Shown here in pieces: positions 1 through 12,900 of a stretch of DNA of 64,000 nucleotides (its first letter is position 1; the number at the start of each line of letters is the position of its first letter). The DNA comes from Neelides folsomi (lineage: Eukaryota; Arthropoda; Collembola; Neelipleona; Neelidae): positions 124,001 through 188,000 of the forward strand of contig JAQGBZ010000099.1 in the NCBI GenBank assembly GCA_034687125.1, read 5' to 3'. The notes under the pieces were generated by a model that searched no databases, was not told the DNA's origin, and worked only from the letters and a program-made list of their open reading frames with translations. The translations under genes were made by a program, and so were the position numbers.

Positions 1-760
1 TCAATAATGAAATAATGATTGATGATTGGGCTATTACGTTATTTTTGTTAGCATACATCATTACACATTACCTAAATTCTCATATTTGTCATGTACTATA
101 TACCATACTATTTATAGTATATCTCTATGTATTTGTATGTACCATATTTGTATGTAAGTGATTTGCAAATTGTATTTGATAGCAATTTTAAGTATCTATC
201 TTATCGATATGTATGGTATGCATCTTGTACATAATAAGTATTTAGTAATAGAGAATTAATTGTATGAGATCGAATCTCTTGTGAGGACTTTTCATTCATT
301 GGACTCGCCTACTTTTTTTCCCTTCGTTTAACCGCATCCGGATTCTTTAAACTTCTTCAACTCTTTCCGACCACAAAGAAGGTGAAAAAAAATAAAAGTA
401 ACATTTTTTTCATTTTAAAATGTTTTTTTGCAAATCAATTCCAAATTGTGGTATACATTACGAATAATGTACACACCTAATTGAAATTGGAAATTCTAAC
501 CTAGCTTAAATGAGATAGGAATATCAATGTAAAAGTGAACTGTATAGCAATTCTCGGGGACCGTGAGACAAGCTTCTTTCCAAAATGCAATGCAATACAA
601 ATTGTATTTGCAATGGTTCTCATTTGCCATTTGTTATTTATTAAATTAATCAAGATAAATAATAATTTATGGTGAAAATTTATAGAGACTTAAAGGATAA
701 TTAGGTAATGACAATTACCTAATGCTAATTAATAAAAATATAAAAAAAGTATAACCTTAC

Positions 761-1123
761 TGGTATTTGGTAGAAAGTTCCATTGTTGACAGCAGGATAA
801 GAAAAGAGCGGAACGACTGGAACATGACCATCTTTGACAAAGATCGGCCCTTGAATTGGCGTCACTCTCAAAGGCTCTGCAGAATTTTTCTGTCTTGTTT
901 TCGGTCTTCTTTTCCGTGTTGGCTGATGTTGAACTTCCTCATGGTATTGTTCCCCAATCACGTTCTTCCCATAATACTCCCGACTTTGAAGAGAGGGGAT
1001 TTGTAAATTGGGAATGGTCTGTTGATGTTGTTGATAGCCATTTGAGTGTGAAAATGGCACAGGAGCCAAACCAGGCAATGAAGGACCGAAAGAATAATTG
1101 AAGGCAGTTGCTGGATAACTCAT
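761..1123 (-). CDS. coding exon of an unrecognised gene, partial (runs off left edge)
   Basis: An open frame of about 120 codons reads on the minus strand from an ATG at 1123 down to a consensus donor (CCA|GTAAGG) after position 761. The remaining exons would lie to the left of the window. The peptide starts MSYPATAFNYSFGPSLPG, is rich in Gln, Pro, Tyr and Ser, carries a basic patch (RKRRPKTRQK), and ends in a hydrophobic, proline-bearing stretch (GPIFVKDGHVPVVPLF). A basic patch in a low-complexity N-terminus would suit a nuclear regulator, but I recognise no domain. The frame stays open a short way upstream and AGs lie just 5' of the ATG, so this could be an internal exon instead of the first. 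The GC content and codon-like composition exceed the flanks, which is the main argument that it is coding. Confidence 0.45.
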
Positions 1124-1129
1124 CTTCAC

Positions 1130-4100
1130 ACTTTCAAAATAATAACCAAAAATTAACCAGTTATTATTTTAACCAGTAATTAACCAGTTCCAAAATTAAC
1201 CAAATATTTTTATTATTATTGTCAGCTCAATCTCCACGTGGGTCTTTGAAGGCGGAGGGGAAGGAACTGATCACTTGTGAGAATGGAATCTCTAAATAAC
1301 CTCGGGAGAGCCAATGGATTTCGTAAATTGGATTCCGACTCAAGACCTTGGCCATCAGAATGAGTAAATAGAAGCGATATAATAAATATATATCTCAGAT
1401 GTGCATCAAAGGTACTTAGCTCCCTGACACGCTGCTCCTGTCTCCCATCACTTACCTACCTTCATTCAATACGACTCCTAAGGGGGGAAATCCAATAACA
1501 AAATCCAATAAGAAATCTTATAGAAAATCTTACAAGTAATTCTTATAAGAAAATCTTATACAAAAGTCCAATGGGCCAAAAGACAGATTTAGGACGAGAG
1601 TTTGAGTTCCATCTTAACTCCCTTTCTTTACCATTATTTATTATACCTGTAATGTCTTACCTGTAATATCTTACCTATGTATATCGTCTCACCTGCAATG
1701 TAATGAACTACCTGTGTTGTGTCTCAAGGGTGTGGTGGTGGCAATGGAGAATTTTTTGCTCTCCAAATTGTCGGCAGGAAGAGGAACAAGAAGCCCAATT
1801 CACTTCAATTCATCCAAGCAAATTCCCCCTTGACTTCTCTCAGTAATTAAAATTAAAACGGTCTTTAAAACCAATACGAAAACAATCCCTTTCTCTTCTT
1901 CATCACATAATCACATTCATCATATGTATGCACCATACATTTATCATATGAATCATATATTGATTCGAACATGTTCAGTTTTTTGTCATTTACCACGCCC
2001 TTCTTCTTATATCACATTAAGCAAATGCAATATAAATATGTGATGTATATAATACGATTATTTATTAAAACACTTTAGTTCTAATCTAAATCTTTTATGT
2101 TTAAATTCATTGACGTGGTCTCCTTATGATTGTAGATAAATGCGTGGATTCACAATTGAGTCCTTGCAACTGTCATATTTTTTATTCAGCCTGATGAGGA
2201 TCAATAGCAATATCAATTTTTTGATTCTTCGCCAAATTCTTTTAGTTCCTCATTAGACTCTGTCAATATTATCATTATCATTAAAGGATTCATTACAAAA
2301 TCACCTCAATCTTTGTACAAAAATGTTGTATGAAGCTCTGTAAAAAATCTTGTATGAAGCTCTGTACAAAAATATCGTATCAAGCTCTGTAAAAGTATTG
2401 TATGAATCTGTATATACTTTTATGACTTTTGTCTAAATTGGAAGTTATTACACTTGGATAACAATGGATAATACAAAGATGTAAAAAGTGGTCAAATTCC
2501 CTCACGTGCAAATGATTGTATGATGATTATTGGAAAGATTGAGGTAGAACAAAATCCTGGACAAGATTCGAAATGGGCCATTATGAAACTGGAAAGTATT
2601 GAGCGGATCATTTATTTCTACTTTTGCAGCCTATTGGATTTGATTGAAGGGAGACGGATTATAAAATACATCCAATTTTGTACCTCTTACTTCAAATTAG
2701 GTAATACATTACATATTTGATACATCTATTGTTACATGTTAGTTTATAAGGTACAATATACTTATATTTACTATATATTTTTGTATCATATATTTGTACA
2801 GTGTGTAATTTGTACAGTGTGTATAAAATATGTATTGTACAGTACAATTACAATTTGTACATGTATTTGTATTATATTTTTGTTGAATTGACGAAAATAA
2901 AACTTTTATTATTTCTCTACTTCATTATCAATTTATATGAACCTTGTTCGGAATAAAATACAGAACTGTCCCATAGAATGTTTTAGACCCTTTAAAGAAC
3001 ATTTGTCTTTGGGGGGGCTGATTATTTAATTTATTTAATTAATGGTCCAAATAGCCCGTGATTCCTCCTTGTTTCATATTTATAATATTTATATTATATG
3101 TACAGTATATACAGATATATCTGTATTTGATTATCTGCATTTTTATTTCAATAGGAGAAGGATGTGAATTAAGGTGTGAATTAAGGTGTAGATTGTAATA
3201 AATATTAAATTGGCTCGGATTTTCTTTTTCTTACCATTAAGGTGAAAAAAAGTTCTGAGAATCATAAAAAATTCTGGATCTTGTAAAGTTATTTATGTAA
3301 GGTGTGTAAATTAAATCTGGAAGTCATACTGAGCCAAGAGGCGATTGGTATTTCCATGTAGAGTATCAATTCAATTTGCTTCCGGTTCTATCTCAAGAAC
3401 TCAAGATTGAGTGATTCAGTGATTCAATAATACACATCTATATACCAAATATCAAGATATGTATTTAATACACTATTTGTATATACTAATACACTATACC
3501 AACATTAAGTATATTATTATATTTATATGGTATATTTGGACGGGTGTATAAATAAATGATCATAAATGTTAATATCGTGATTGTTGAGTCAGAGTTGAAG
3601 TATTCACCAGAATCCCACCGACTGGGACGGAAAATGAATGGAGGAGATAGGAGATCAATAATTTTTAATGAGATGTTAAAAAAGGAGAAGAGAAATTGAA
3701 CCAAAAGACCACCTGCCTCTTTCCTTAAGGACAACTCCCAGTAAATACACATTGAAAACTATTATGATTAAATCCATTACTGCATGGGAATATTCCATTG
3801 CCTATTTGTCCAATTCATTCATTCTCTTCAATTAAATAATTAATGTCAATGAGAAATCAACTATTGAGACTTGTAGTACATTCCTCACACTCACTATGAA
3901 TAAAATCAATTCAAGACGCGCAACTCAAGGGAGTTTTTAATCATTTTAAAATTCACCAATCTGTTGGTAATTTTTAATCGTCTGTAATAATTAATAATTA
4001 ATTATATGCAATATTAACTAATTATTATGTGTATTTTATTAATTAGCTTATTAATTCCTTTATAAGAATTTTTCAGAATGATTCCTTTCTGAAATGATCT

Positions 4101-4840
4101 GAATTGATTTGATGTGAAATGAAGTGAAAATTTGTTCTTGTGTACTTCCTTATTCATCCATAAGAGATTGAGATGGTTAAAAAACGATGTCCAAATGTGA
4201 ATAAAAAAGTTTATATTTTGAATGAATTGGCCAACGTTAATTGTAACCTGTTTGTTGTTGGAGGATGTGAATATTAAATAAGAATTTAAATAAGAATGAA
4301 GGTGAAGGTTGATCTCTCGCACCCGCAGAAGCTCTCAGTGATTTCATTCGATCCATCAATGTTAGCCAAGCCCTCAGACAATAAACTCTTTTCATTTTCA
4401 TCCAAGTGGATCATTTCTTGATAACAATACGTTAATACATGTGAATAATAAACAATACAAAGACATATTATATGCTTATATGGTATAATGTGAACGTAAA
4501 GTACCCTTCGATTACCTTTTAATTTTAATTGTATAAATCTAACAAGTGGATAAGTAAATATAATATTTAGTGGAGTATTTAATAGATTTAAAATATATTT
4601 AACATTTTTGGCTAATTAATAAATGATATGAAGCTATGTACAAATACCATATATGATATCGCTTCCCTTTGAATTGTCTTTAAATTGATAAAATCGAGGT
4701 ATTTTTAATATTTGCGAGATTTGATAGTATGACTGAAGAATATGGTATTATGTTTAAATGAGATAGCTAAAGGAGAATTATACCAATTAGATCCAGATAT
4801 AGATATCAATGATTGTATGTAGAGGTTGGAGGTCGAGTTT
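1130..4840. other. intergenic spacer, AT-rich, no supported gene
   Basis: This 3.7-kb stretch has only short open frames (under about 100 codons) with no recognisable domain or splice structure. It carries many TATGTA/TACATA-like runs. Three copies of TTAACCAGT lie at about 1152–1190, and TTACCTGTAAT-type motifs are repeated near 1646–1710. The stretch at 1200–1480 is less AT-rich than the rest and could hold a promoter or UTR of the gene to its left, but nothing decides this. Confidence 0.5.
2312..2420. repeat. short tandem repeat, ~27–30 bp unit, about 3.5 copies
   Basis: The phrase TGTATGAAGCTCTGTA recurs in tandem with slight changes: at 2329 and 2350, then as a variant TATCAAGCTCTGTA near 2370, and a shortened TGTATGAATCTGTA near 2400. 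The copies are separated by A-rich linkers (CAAAAAT, AAAAATCT). It lies in non-coding spacer and has no visible coding potential. Confidence 0.7.
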
Positions 4841-4847
4841 GGGAAAT

Positions 4848-4950
4848 TGCAATACGCATTAATAGCGAGTTTGCGATACTGCAAGACGCATCCATGGCGA
4901 GTTTGTAATTCTACTAAACACATTAATGACGAGTTTAGTCTGCTAAACAT
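4848..4950. repeat. minisatellite block A, ~32-bp unit, about 3 copies
   Basis: Three imperfect direct copies of a unit of about 32 bp, recognisable by ACGCAT-(TA/CC)-ATGGCGAGTTTG followed by CGATACTGCA or a derivative, run from about 4850 to 4945. The same unit reappears in the same orientation about 1.1 kb to the right (5945–6032). The block is less AT-rich than the surrounding spacer. Confidence 0.7.
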
Positions 4951-5677
4951 GAAATAAAAGCTAATGCCTAAACTCGCACTTGAAAAAACACAAAATAAAT
5001 CATATTAAAAACCTAATATAAAATTTCACAAAATTAATTTTTTAGATTTCGATCGCTTCAAAAATTAAAAAAGTGACACATTTTTATCAATTTTATTTAA
5101 ATATTTATGAATTATTGAAAGGTAGTAGTAATTTGAAAAGAATCTTTTTAACGATGTTTTATTATTGATTGCTCGATTTGGATTGTAAAAATTTATTATT
5201 GAATATTCCAATTTTGAAGACTATTCACAATTGTTAAATATTTAATAAAACAGGTTTCCAATAAATATTAAAAGATTACTCACAATTTCTCACATTATTT
5301 ATAAATTTCTCTACAATTAAATTAATTTGAATTCTTCGAAGAAATATTTTAATTTTAGATATAGATAAATTTTTATTATAAAATATGAAAAACGTCAATT
5401 GACCATTTGAGTACTACATAAAATTAATGAATTCTCTTTAATTTAAACAAAATAATATAATACAAACATACAAAAAGTATTCTTCGTCATAATAATCTTT
5501 AATTTTATTTTAATTAATTTAAATAATATAAAATTAGAAGTAGAGCCAATGATAATAATGATATAGGTAAAATAATAATTTGCAAAATATTTTTTATTAT
5601 GCTTTTAAAATTCAAAATATACTTAAAACTTTTGTCTTCATTAGTTCAAATTAGCGCAATTATAAATTCTCCCCAAT

Positions 5678-6004
5678 TTGAATCTCAAATCAAGATATGA
5701 TAAAAATAACGCTGAAGGTAAAATTTTCAAACCTTTTCATAAATTTCTCAATGTCTTGGTTGGCCAATGGAATGGAAATGAACAAGGTTTAAATATTTCG
5801 GATTTATACAATCAACATTTTTCTCATGCAAACGCTTCACAAGTTTTGCAAAGCGTTGATGAAAAAGGAATAAAATTTATAAAAAAATTTATAGATTCAA
5901 CAAAATATTTAATAAATTTTGCCTTTCATCTCACAAGGCATTTACGCTGCACATTATTGCAACACGCATCCATGCCAAGTTTGCGATACTGTAACACGCA
6001 TTAA
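5678..6004 (+). other. open reading frame of 108 codons, unrecognised, lying between minisatellite blocks
   Basis: This plus-strand frame encodes a peptide with an acceptable composition (segments such as NISDLYNQHFSHANASQV). Its last ~20 codons run straight into minisatellite block B, so at least that end is repeat-derived. I saw no convincing splice partners and recognise no family. It could be a remnant of a mobile element delimited by the two repeat blocks, or a chance frame. The weak start context and position in a repeat-rich spacer argue against a functional gene. Confidence 0.2.
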
Positions 6005-6032
6005 TGGCGAGTTTACGATATTACAATGCGTA
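5945..6032. repeat. minisatellite block B, ~32-bp unit, about 2.5 copies
   Basis: Direct copies of the same unit as at 4848–4950, with the core ACGCATTAATGGCGAGTTTA and a partner ACGCATCCATGCCAAGTTTG. Both blocks have the same orientation and enclose an AT-rich interior of about 1 kb. Block B abuts the right-hand fossil retroelement fragment. Confidence 0.7.
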
Positions 6033-6437
6033 TTAATTTAACCTAAAAGAAGAGATTTTCTTCCAATGCTGGAGAAATTTCTTTCTAACGGTCAGGGTTG
6101 GGATTCCCAGATGAGGAACCGTCTTAATTTGATTGAGATCGTGAAAAGTTTCGTCCGATTCAGCAATCTGCATGTTGAATTTTCGGGTCATTGATTTGCA
6201 GGTCATCCCTTGAGTCCCTCGAATATGCAAATATTCCGAAGGACCAGCCAGGTTGAGTTTGTTGGCGAGATTTTTCTCCATCATAGTGACACTGGATCCT
6301 GTGTCAAGGAAGGCGTACGTGATGACAGTTTTATCTCCGTTCTCGACAGTTACAGGATGAATGGCGACAAGTCTATTGTTAGTCTCGGTTTCTACTTGAT
6401 GAGTTACAGTCTGAGGATTTCTTGAGATAATGCTCAT
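6033..6437 (-). mobile_element. fossil Bel/Pao-like LTR retroelement fragment (aspartic protease region)
   Basis: A minus-strand stretch of about 130 codons resembles the protease segment of Bel/Pao-type polyproteins (the DUF1758/A17-like fold), with a recognisable active-site neighbourhood (AFLDTGSS). Only this piece is present. I see no reverse transcriptase, integrase or terminal repeats around it, so it is a broken relic. It lies about 490 bp beyond the stop codon of the HECTD4 gene on the same strand and directly beside a minisatellite block. Its age cannot be judged from one copy. Confidence 0.5.
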
Positions 6438-6926
6438 GCAGCAAGGTGTGGTGTTGTTTATCGCATTCGTTTCTAAAGATTTATTTTTTAGTTATATTTT
6501 CCAAATCATAAAATTAAAAGTTTCTCATGTTAGTACATCAAAAAGGTTTTGTATACTAGACAATTTAGATTAAATAAAATATTTTAATATAAGTTATTAA
6601 ATATTTTCAATTAATTATTGAATGCTTGTAATTCGGGATCCAAATTAGCCCAAAAGGCTATCTTGTCCTGAAGAATTAATCCAGAGTTTCTTCAAATCTG
6701 AGATCAGTGAGACTGGTATTTTAATATGCTCATAGTACATACGAGAAAGGTTGATTTGAAAAAATGTAATATGTCGATACGATTAGTTACTCATTTTGCC
6801 CCTTTATTTGTTATAATATTTGATTAACTTCATAATTATATGAAAATAATTTAAATTAATAAATAGAGCGATTCCGATTTATTTGCATAACAAGATACAA
6901 ATATTTATAATGATTTTGTTTAATAT
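6438..6926. other. 3' flank of the HECTD4 gene
   Basis: AT-rich sequence without a supported gene. It contains the likely 3'UTR of the HECTD4-like gene, including an AATAAA on the minus strand at 6878–6883, about 45 bp past the stop codon. Confidence 0.5.
6878..6883 (-). terminator. candidate polyadenylation signal of the HECTD4-like gene
   Basis: AATAAA on the minus strand (TTTATT on plus), about 45 bp downstream of the TAA at 6927–6929. The hexamer is the canonical animal signal. In such AT-rich DNA a chance match is possible. Confidence 0.4.
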
Positions 6927-9900
6927 TTATCCTGACAGCGGATCTTCTCGAGAATTGATGGCATAAAGAATTTGCTGTCTTGTAATTTGCAGATTTGAAT
7001 ATGGAGGAAGTCGAATGAGGAAAAGACAAGTTTCGACTCGAAGTAAACGTTTGTCTATTTGATCTGAAGTTGCTCCGTGTGGAATGTCAATCGAGGAAAT
7101 TTTCATTGGAAATGGAGGGACGTGAATTTGGACTGAACCTTTAGCTTGTCCTTGACATGGACACGAAACTGGAAGGCGATCTTGATTACATGCGAATTTA
7201 ACAAATTTACGCAAATCTTCTGGTTCGAAAGACCCAAGAGCTGCCCAGAAATAAAGCACATGTGGATCATTTTCTCCAACTCCAACTTGGTAATGAGTAT
7301 GGGCCTAAAATGAATTAAAAATGAAAATTAATCTTAATCTTTATTAAATCTTATATATTTTAATTTTAATTAAATCCAAATCTTAACTAAAAATTAAATA
7401 AACCTTGAGTAGCGGTAAATTAATTTCAGTTGACCCAGTGAGTCTCAATTCCAAATGTGAAGGAGTAAAAAGAGTAAATAATGGCGGAAGAGGAACAAGT
7501 GTGCTCAACCCGCTCAAAATATGTCTCATCCGATTTTCGGATGAAAATTCTCTTTCACGAAATCTTTTCACGAGTCTTATGTATTGCTCTTTAGTCGACC
7601 AACTAAAGATAAAAAATACAGTTTAATTATAATATAGTTTATAAAGAACTAATTGTGTATAAAAAGTTAATATTAATATAACAAATAAAAATTTATTTAA
7701 ATGTACACAAACCTGAGTCCAAGTGTTGACCCAGCAGGACATAAATTTACAATTGCATTTTCATCAAGTGATTGAAATGAAAATTTTGGCCAGTCATTGT
7801 CAGCCAACATCATGTCAAATTCCTCAGGGGTGGAAATCTGAAGTATAAATTTTATTCAAATTAATTATTAAATACTTATTTTATACCAGTAGAACAAAGC
7901 TGAATTAATGTAATTAAGCTAATTAGCTTATTATTGTAGTTGAATTATTAAAATTAAGCAAATAATTCTTGATTACTTTTTCAATGGAATTGAGAAACGT
8001 ATGCGTTAGAACATCAGCATTTTTGAGATCATTTTCAATCGAATCTTCTTGAATTCTCAATAAACTTCTCCATGTATGGTTCATAAAACAAAGTGAAAGT
8101 GGAACATCCGCTCGGAAAGAAATCCCCATTAACTATAATTACAAGTCAATTTAAATCTAAAACTTTTTCAAGATTTAATGAATCTAAAACCATTAACAAA
8201 TATTTTAAAGCAAAATGGCCATTTTTAATAGCCAATTTAATCAACTTACTAGTCCAAGGAAATTGAGGAAAATTTCTTCTCCAAAAGCCAAAGGACCGGG
8301 ACGGATGATCATGGAATCTTTGTTTTCACCAGCAGAAGCACTTGGACATTTAACGAGGAGTTGCATTGAAGGAGAATCAAATTCATGGATTATGTCAGAC
8401 AAGAAATGACGAAATGAACCACCTTGGGATAAACAATTAAATTTACATTGCTTTTACTTAATTTAACACTATGGTTAATGTTAATTTAATTATTTACAAT
8501 TCGGATAAATTCAATAAGTTAAAGTTGTTAAAGTCATTCGGGGCATTAAAGAGCAATATAGTAGCTCAATCTATGAAATATAATTATTACTAATTAAACT
8601 AACATTAAGGATATTGATTGTCAAACATTGACAGATGACGCTACTATATTGTTCTTTATTACCCCAAAATTAATAAATCTACAAGATTAACAGAATAAAT
8701 AAAGATTTTTAAAGTTTTAAACCAACAAGACTAAATTAAATAACTATTAAATTAAATAGTTAAATTACTTAGCCCTTGAACTTCTTCACCAAGAAGTCTA
8801 ACAACCAACGGCAACGGCGGATCCCCACCAGTTGAAGGCGGAACACAAAGAAGCGGACTTGGAATTTCCATCATTTGCCTTACAGCTGAACTCAGCTGAG
8901 TCAGATGACTTTTATCTTCATTTGATCCTAAAAATAAACATTTTAAAGATAAACTTTCTCTTTGATCTTAACTCTAAACTTTATTTTTTTTATTAAAGAT
9001 ACATTATAGAGCATATCTCATTATAAAGTGTATCTCATTATAGGGTGTTTCTCTTATAGAGAGATCTCTGTATTTTGTTAGTGAGATCTCTAATATTTAT
9101 TTTACCACCTTACTTTCTATTGAAAGAAGCGGATCCATTGTTATTTCAGGTGGAGGAATTTCGTTTGCTCTTTGGGAAGAAAATTTCAAGATCTTCATAA
9201 TGTATTCTTCCTGCATAGCGTAATTTAAATAGTATGCATTATTTAAATATTCATATTGTAAAAACTTTTAAATTTCATAATTATTAAAATTAATTTAATC
9301 GAACCTTCGTATTGTAAAAGAAAAGATGACGAGAATCAGAGATAAGAGAAGCAGTTGTGTGATAAGAAGTTCCAATATGAAGAGGAATCATTGGAAGTAA
9401 ATTACTCCCGACAATTGAATTCAACGTTTGAAGAATTCCAGCCCGAAGTCGAATATGAGAAATTTTAATATCTAAATAATTCATAGATTGAGATTAATAT
9501 ATTTAGGTTAGATTAGGTGAGATTAGGCTATGTTGATAATATATTTAACCTCTAAGTTTACAATAACGCTCCAAGTTCATATCCGACTCGGTCAAGTAAA
9601 TCTCTTGTAGATTAATAGCAGTTGGCGGAATTCTCAATTTGGCAGCAATTGAATCAATAAAATTGACCAAATTTTCATCTTCTTCTTTGTTCCATTGAGG
9701 GACGCTGAATTCCAACGGAGAGAAATAAACTTTGTCAAGACGGAAATCAAAACCAGAAGCGAGAATTCCAAGCCAAAGTGTCGACGGATTTTCCTTAGCG
9801 AGAATCGTCGTCCATTGGAGAAATCCCGTTTGGGTCAAAGTCCAAATTTCCTTCCCCTCTGCTTCTTTCCCTTTTTGACTCATAACATCACAGGAATCTT

Positions 9901-12900
9901 CACAATCTTTTTCTGTGGTGTTTGACTTCTTATTATTGCTTGATTTGAATACTCCGAATTTCTTTAGAATTTCCAATAAGAATGCATTTGCATTCACTGA
10001 CTTTTCCGGCTTCACTGCAGTGATGAATTTCTCCATTAGATTTCCTTCAGCCTGTTGATTTCATATTTTAATATATTTATTATAAAATGTTAATTAAAAC
10101 ATTAAAAGCTAATTGATGTTAATTAAAAGCCAATTAGTTAAAGTCGATTAAAAGTTAATCAAATTTTACATTGTTGAGCATTTGTGTTGGAGAAAGGTAA
10201 ATTGTCTCCGAATCTTCAATTCCTCCTTCACCATGAATTTCATTACTCATAAAACAACTAGTGAAGATTTCAATTAAAATTTCTTCTCCTTTTGGTGTCA
10301 ATTGATCACCTCTCTTTCCAGTGCTCACCTGAAATATTAACATTTAGTAAAAGTTAAAAATTGCAATATTTAAAAAGTATAATTTACTCATTTTTCTAAC
10401 ATTGACATTAAGTACAGTACAATACATATTGCTTTTAAATCCTATAATGTAGATTAAAGTGAATTAAACCAATATCCGTGGTATTAAAGAACAATATAGT
10501 AGGTCTATCTAACAAGGTTTTGATAATCAAAATAATTCTAATATATTTTCATAGATTGAGCTACTATATTGTTCTCTAATGCCCCAAATGACTTTAATGA
10601 AATTTAATTTATTGAATATCTATCTGATATTGAATTGTAAGTAAATAATGTTAAATCAATTACTTTTTTTCTTAGATAATTTGATAGCAAAATTGTAGCT
10701 TGAGGATTTTCAGTAGTCAAATTTTGTTTAGCTTTAAAGACATCAAGATTTTGGAACAGGATATAGTCATCAAGAGAATACCAAGTTTTGCTTTTCTTAA
10801 GTAATTCAACTGCTGCTGTGCTATTTGAACTACTTCCCAGTTCCAATACAACATCTTTATCATTAAAGATTTCAAATTCAGTTCCTCCATAAATCCCACC
10901 AAATTCTTTCGTTGCTCGGACCAATGTCATATCAATCTAAATTAAAAATTAATTAACAAGAACTATTCATTCATTAACTATTCATTCAGTTCAGTTAGTT
11001 AAAATAATTATAATTAAATTGAAATTTTAATCTGATTAATTCCAATTACCGAAAGTCCATTTCGTTGTGGTGGAGCTCCAAGAATTACAATAAGTCTTTC
11101 ATAAGGATTTGATTCAGTCATTTTAGTCGCAGCTTCAATTTGCAAATCATTTACAACTTTAATCGATTCAGGAGAAGTTTCTCCCCATGTGATGTGTTTG
11201 AGAGCTAAAACGGCTGTGAGGGAATCTTGGAACCAATTGACTTCCTTTATTTTCAAATCATTAACAAGATTCTCGATCGGCTGTTGTTTGAGGATTCCAG
11301 GTGAAATCAGCTGTGGTTTCTTCAAAGATTTTCCTCTCCCTCGGCCCGCATTCCTTTTTACGATCGTCCCCTGTGGAGATCCCGGAACTGATGAACTTCC
11401 CAATGTCAAAGTACTTTCTTTTCGTCCAGGTGATCCAATTGGCGAAATTGCTACCGAAATTGCAGGACTTTCGGAAAAATATTGTAAAGCTGAATATGAC
11501 ACTTCAGTTACCTTTAATTGTAATTAAAAATTTTAAAACATTACATTAAATGCAATTGAGTTAAATGAATTAATCGACTCATTGTGCATAGCTTATTATA
11601 CAGGGTGGGCCATAATCAATACAAGGATTATGCTAAAACTGAAAGTAAGATAAATAAAAGCGTCAAAATTAATTACTTGAGCAAAAGCAAGGCAAAGTTC
11701 CATTAAAGCTTGTGCATAAGAACTTAAAGCAGGAAATAATGGATTTGATCCTTTGATAGGTTTCGGCGAAGCGGAATTAATAAGCCTGGGATTTCTAATG
11801 TTAAGAAATGTCCTTTGGGTTCGACTGGTCCCTGGGGGATTTAAAGTTCCGGTGGTGGCGGGGCGTTCTTGAGAAAACATCCGATTTAATTCCAATTTCA
11901 TTTCTTTCTCCCCAATGAGGACAAGTTCGACGAATAATTGTTGTGCAACTGCGGTTTGTGACGTTGTTAAGAAATCTTTCCGGCCGTCTTTGTGCAACAT
12001 TAAACTTTCTGCCAAAATGATGAAAATCCATTCCTAAATAAAATATCCATTTTTAGTAATTTAAATTTAATTTAGTTTAATTTTTTTAATTTAATTTTTA
12101 AGAATTAAGAATTTAATTTTAATTATAATTAGTATAAAAATTATTTAAAGTTTAAAACATTTAAGAGATTGTGAATGAGTTTTAGTAATTATATGAGAAT
12201 CTTTGGTTATTGACTTTAACAAGTGGAGGAAATTGAGTCCGAGTGAGAAGGTTAATTAAAGAGCAAACGAGATTAGTTGAAGGTTGTGATGAAATTTGCT
12301 CATGGGATGAATTACGAAGGAATTTGATTAGCTCTTGACAGAATAATAAAGCTAATGGAAACTGAGCTGGAATTCCCTGGACGTTTAATGTCACTCCTAA
12401 GCATTTAATTAAATAATTATTTTAATTACGCTCAAAACTGTATAATAACACTAATATTGTAAATATGGTACAGATTGTATATAAGCATTTGTGATCTTAA
12501 TGGCCTTAAGATAAATAAGCCAATTAAGTGTATTTAACATATTTGACCTGATAATTGTTCCGAAGTGAGTGAAATTGCAATCCGATCAGTTGGGAGAAGA
12601 ATCTGTGAGAAAAGTTGAGCTTTTTTCACATTGGAACCCGCATATGAATGATTGGTATGATGTGGAGGAGGAATGTAATGAACGGGATAACACATCATAG
12701 GACGCTTCTTGATCTTTCCACTCTCGAAACCATAAATGTGCAAATTAGGCGAATGGGTTAAATTATTCACACTTTTGGATCCCGTTTTAAAGGAAATTGT
12801 TACAAATGATGAGTCAGGAAGATAAACTTCAATATCTGATTTCTCGGCATCAAGATTCAATTCATATGATGGGAATTTTTCAGGAGCAAGCTAAAAAAAT

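Noticed and set aside
3486-4322. Two minus-strand frames of 88 and 102 codons in the left spacer
   Set aside because: Low-complexity Ile/Asn/Phe-rich translations typical of AT-rich non-coding DNA, with no splice partners or domains.
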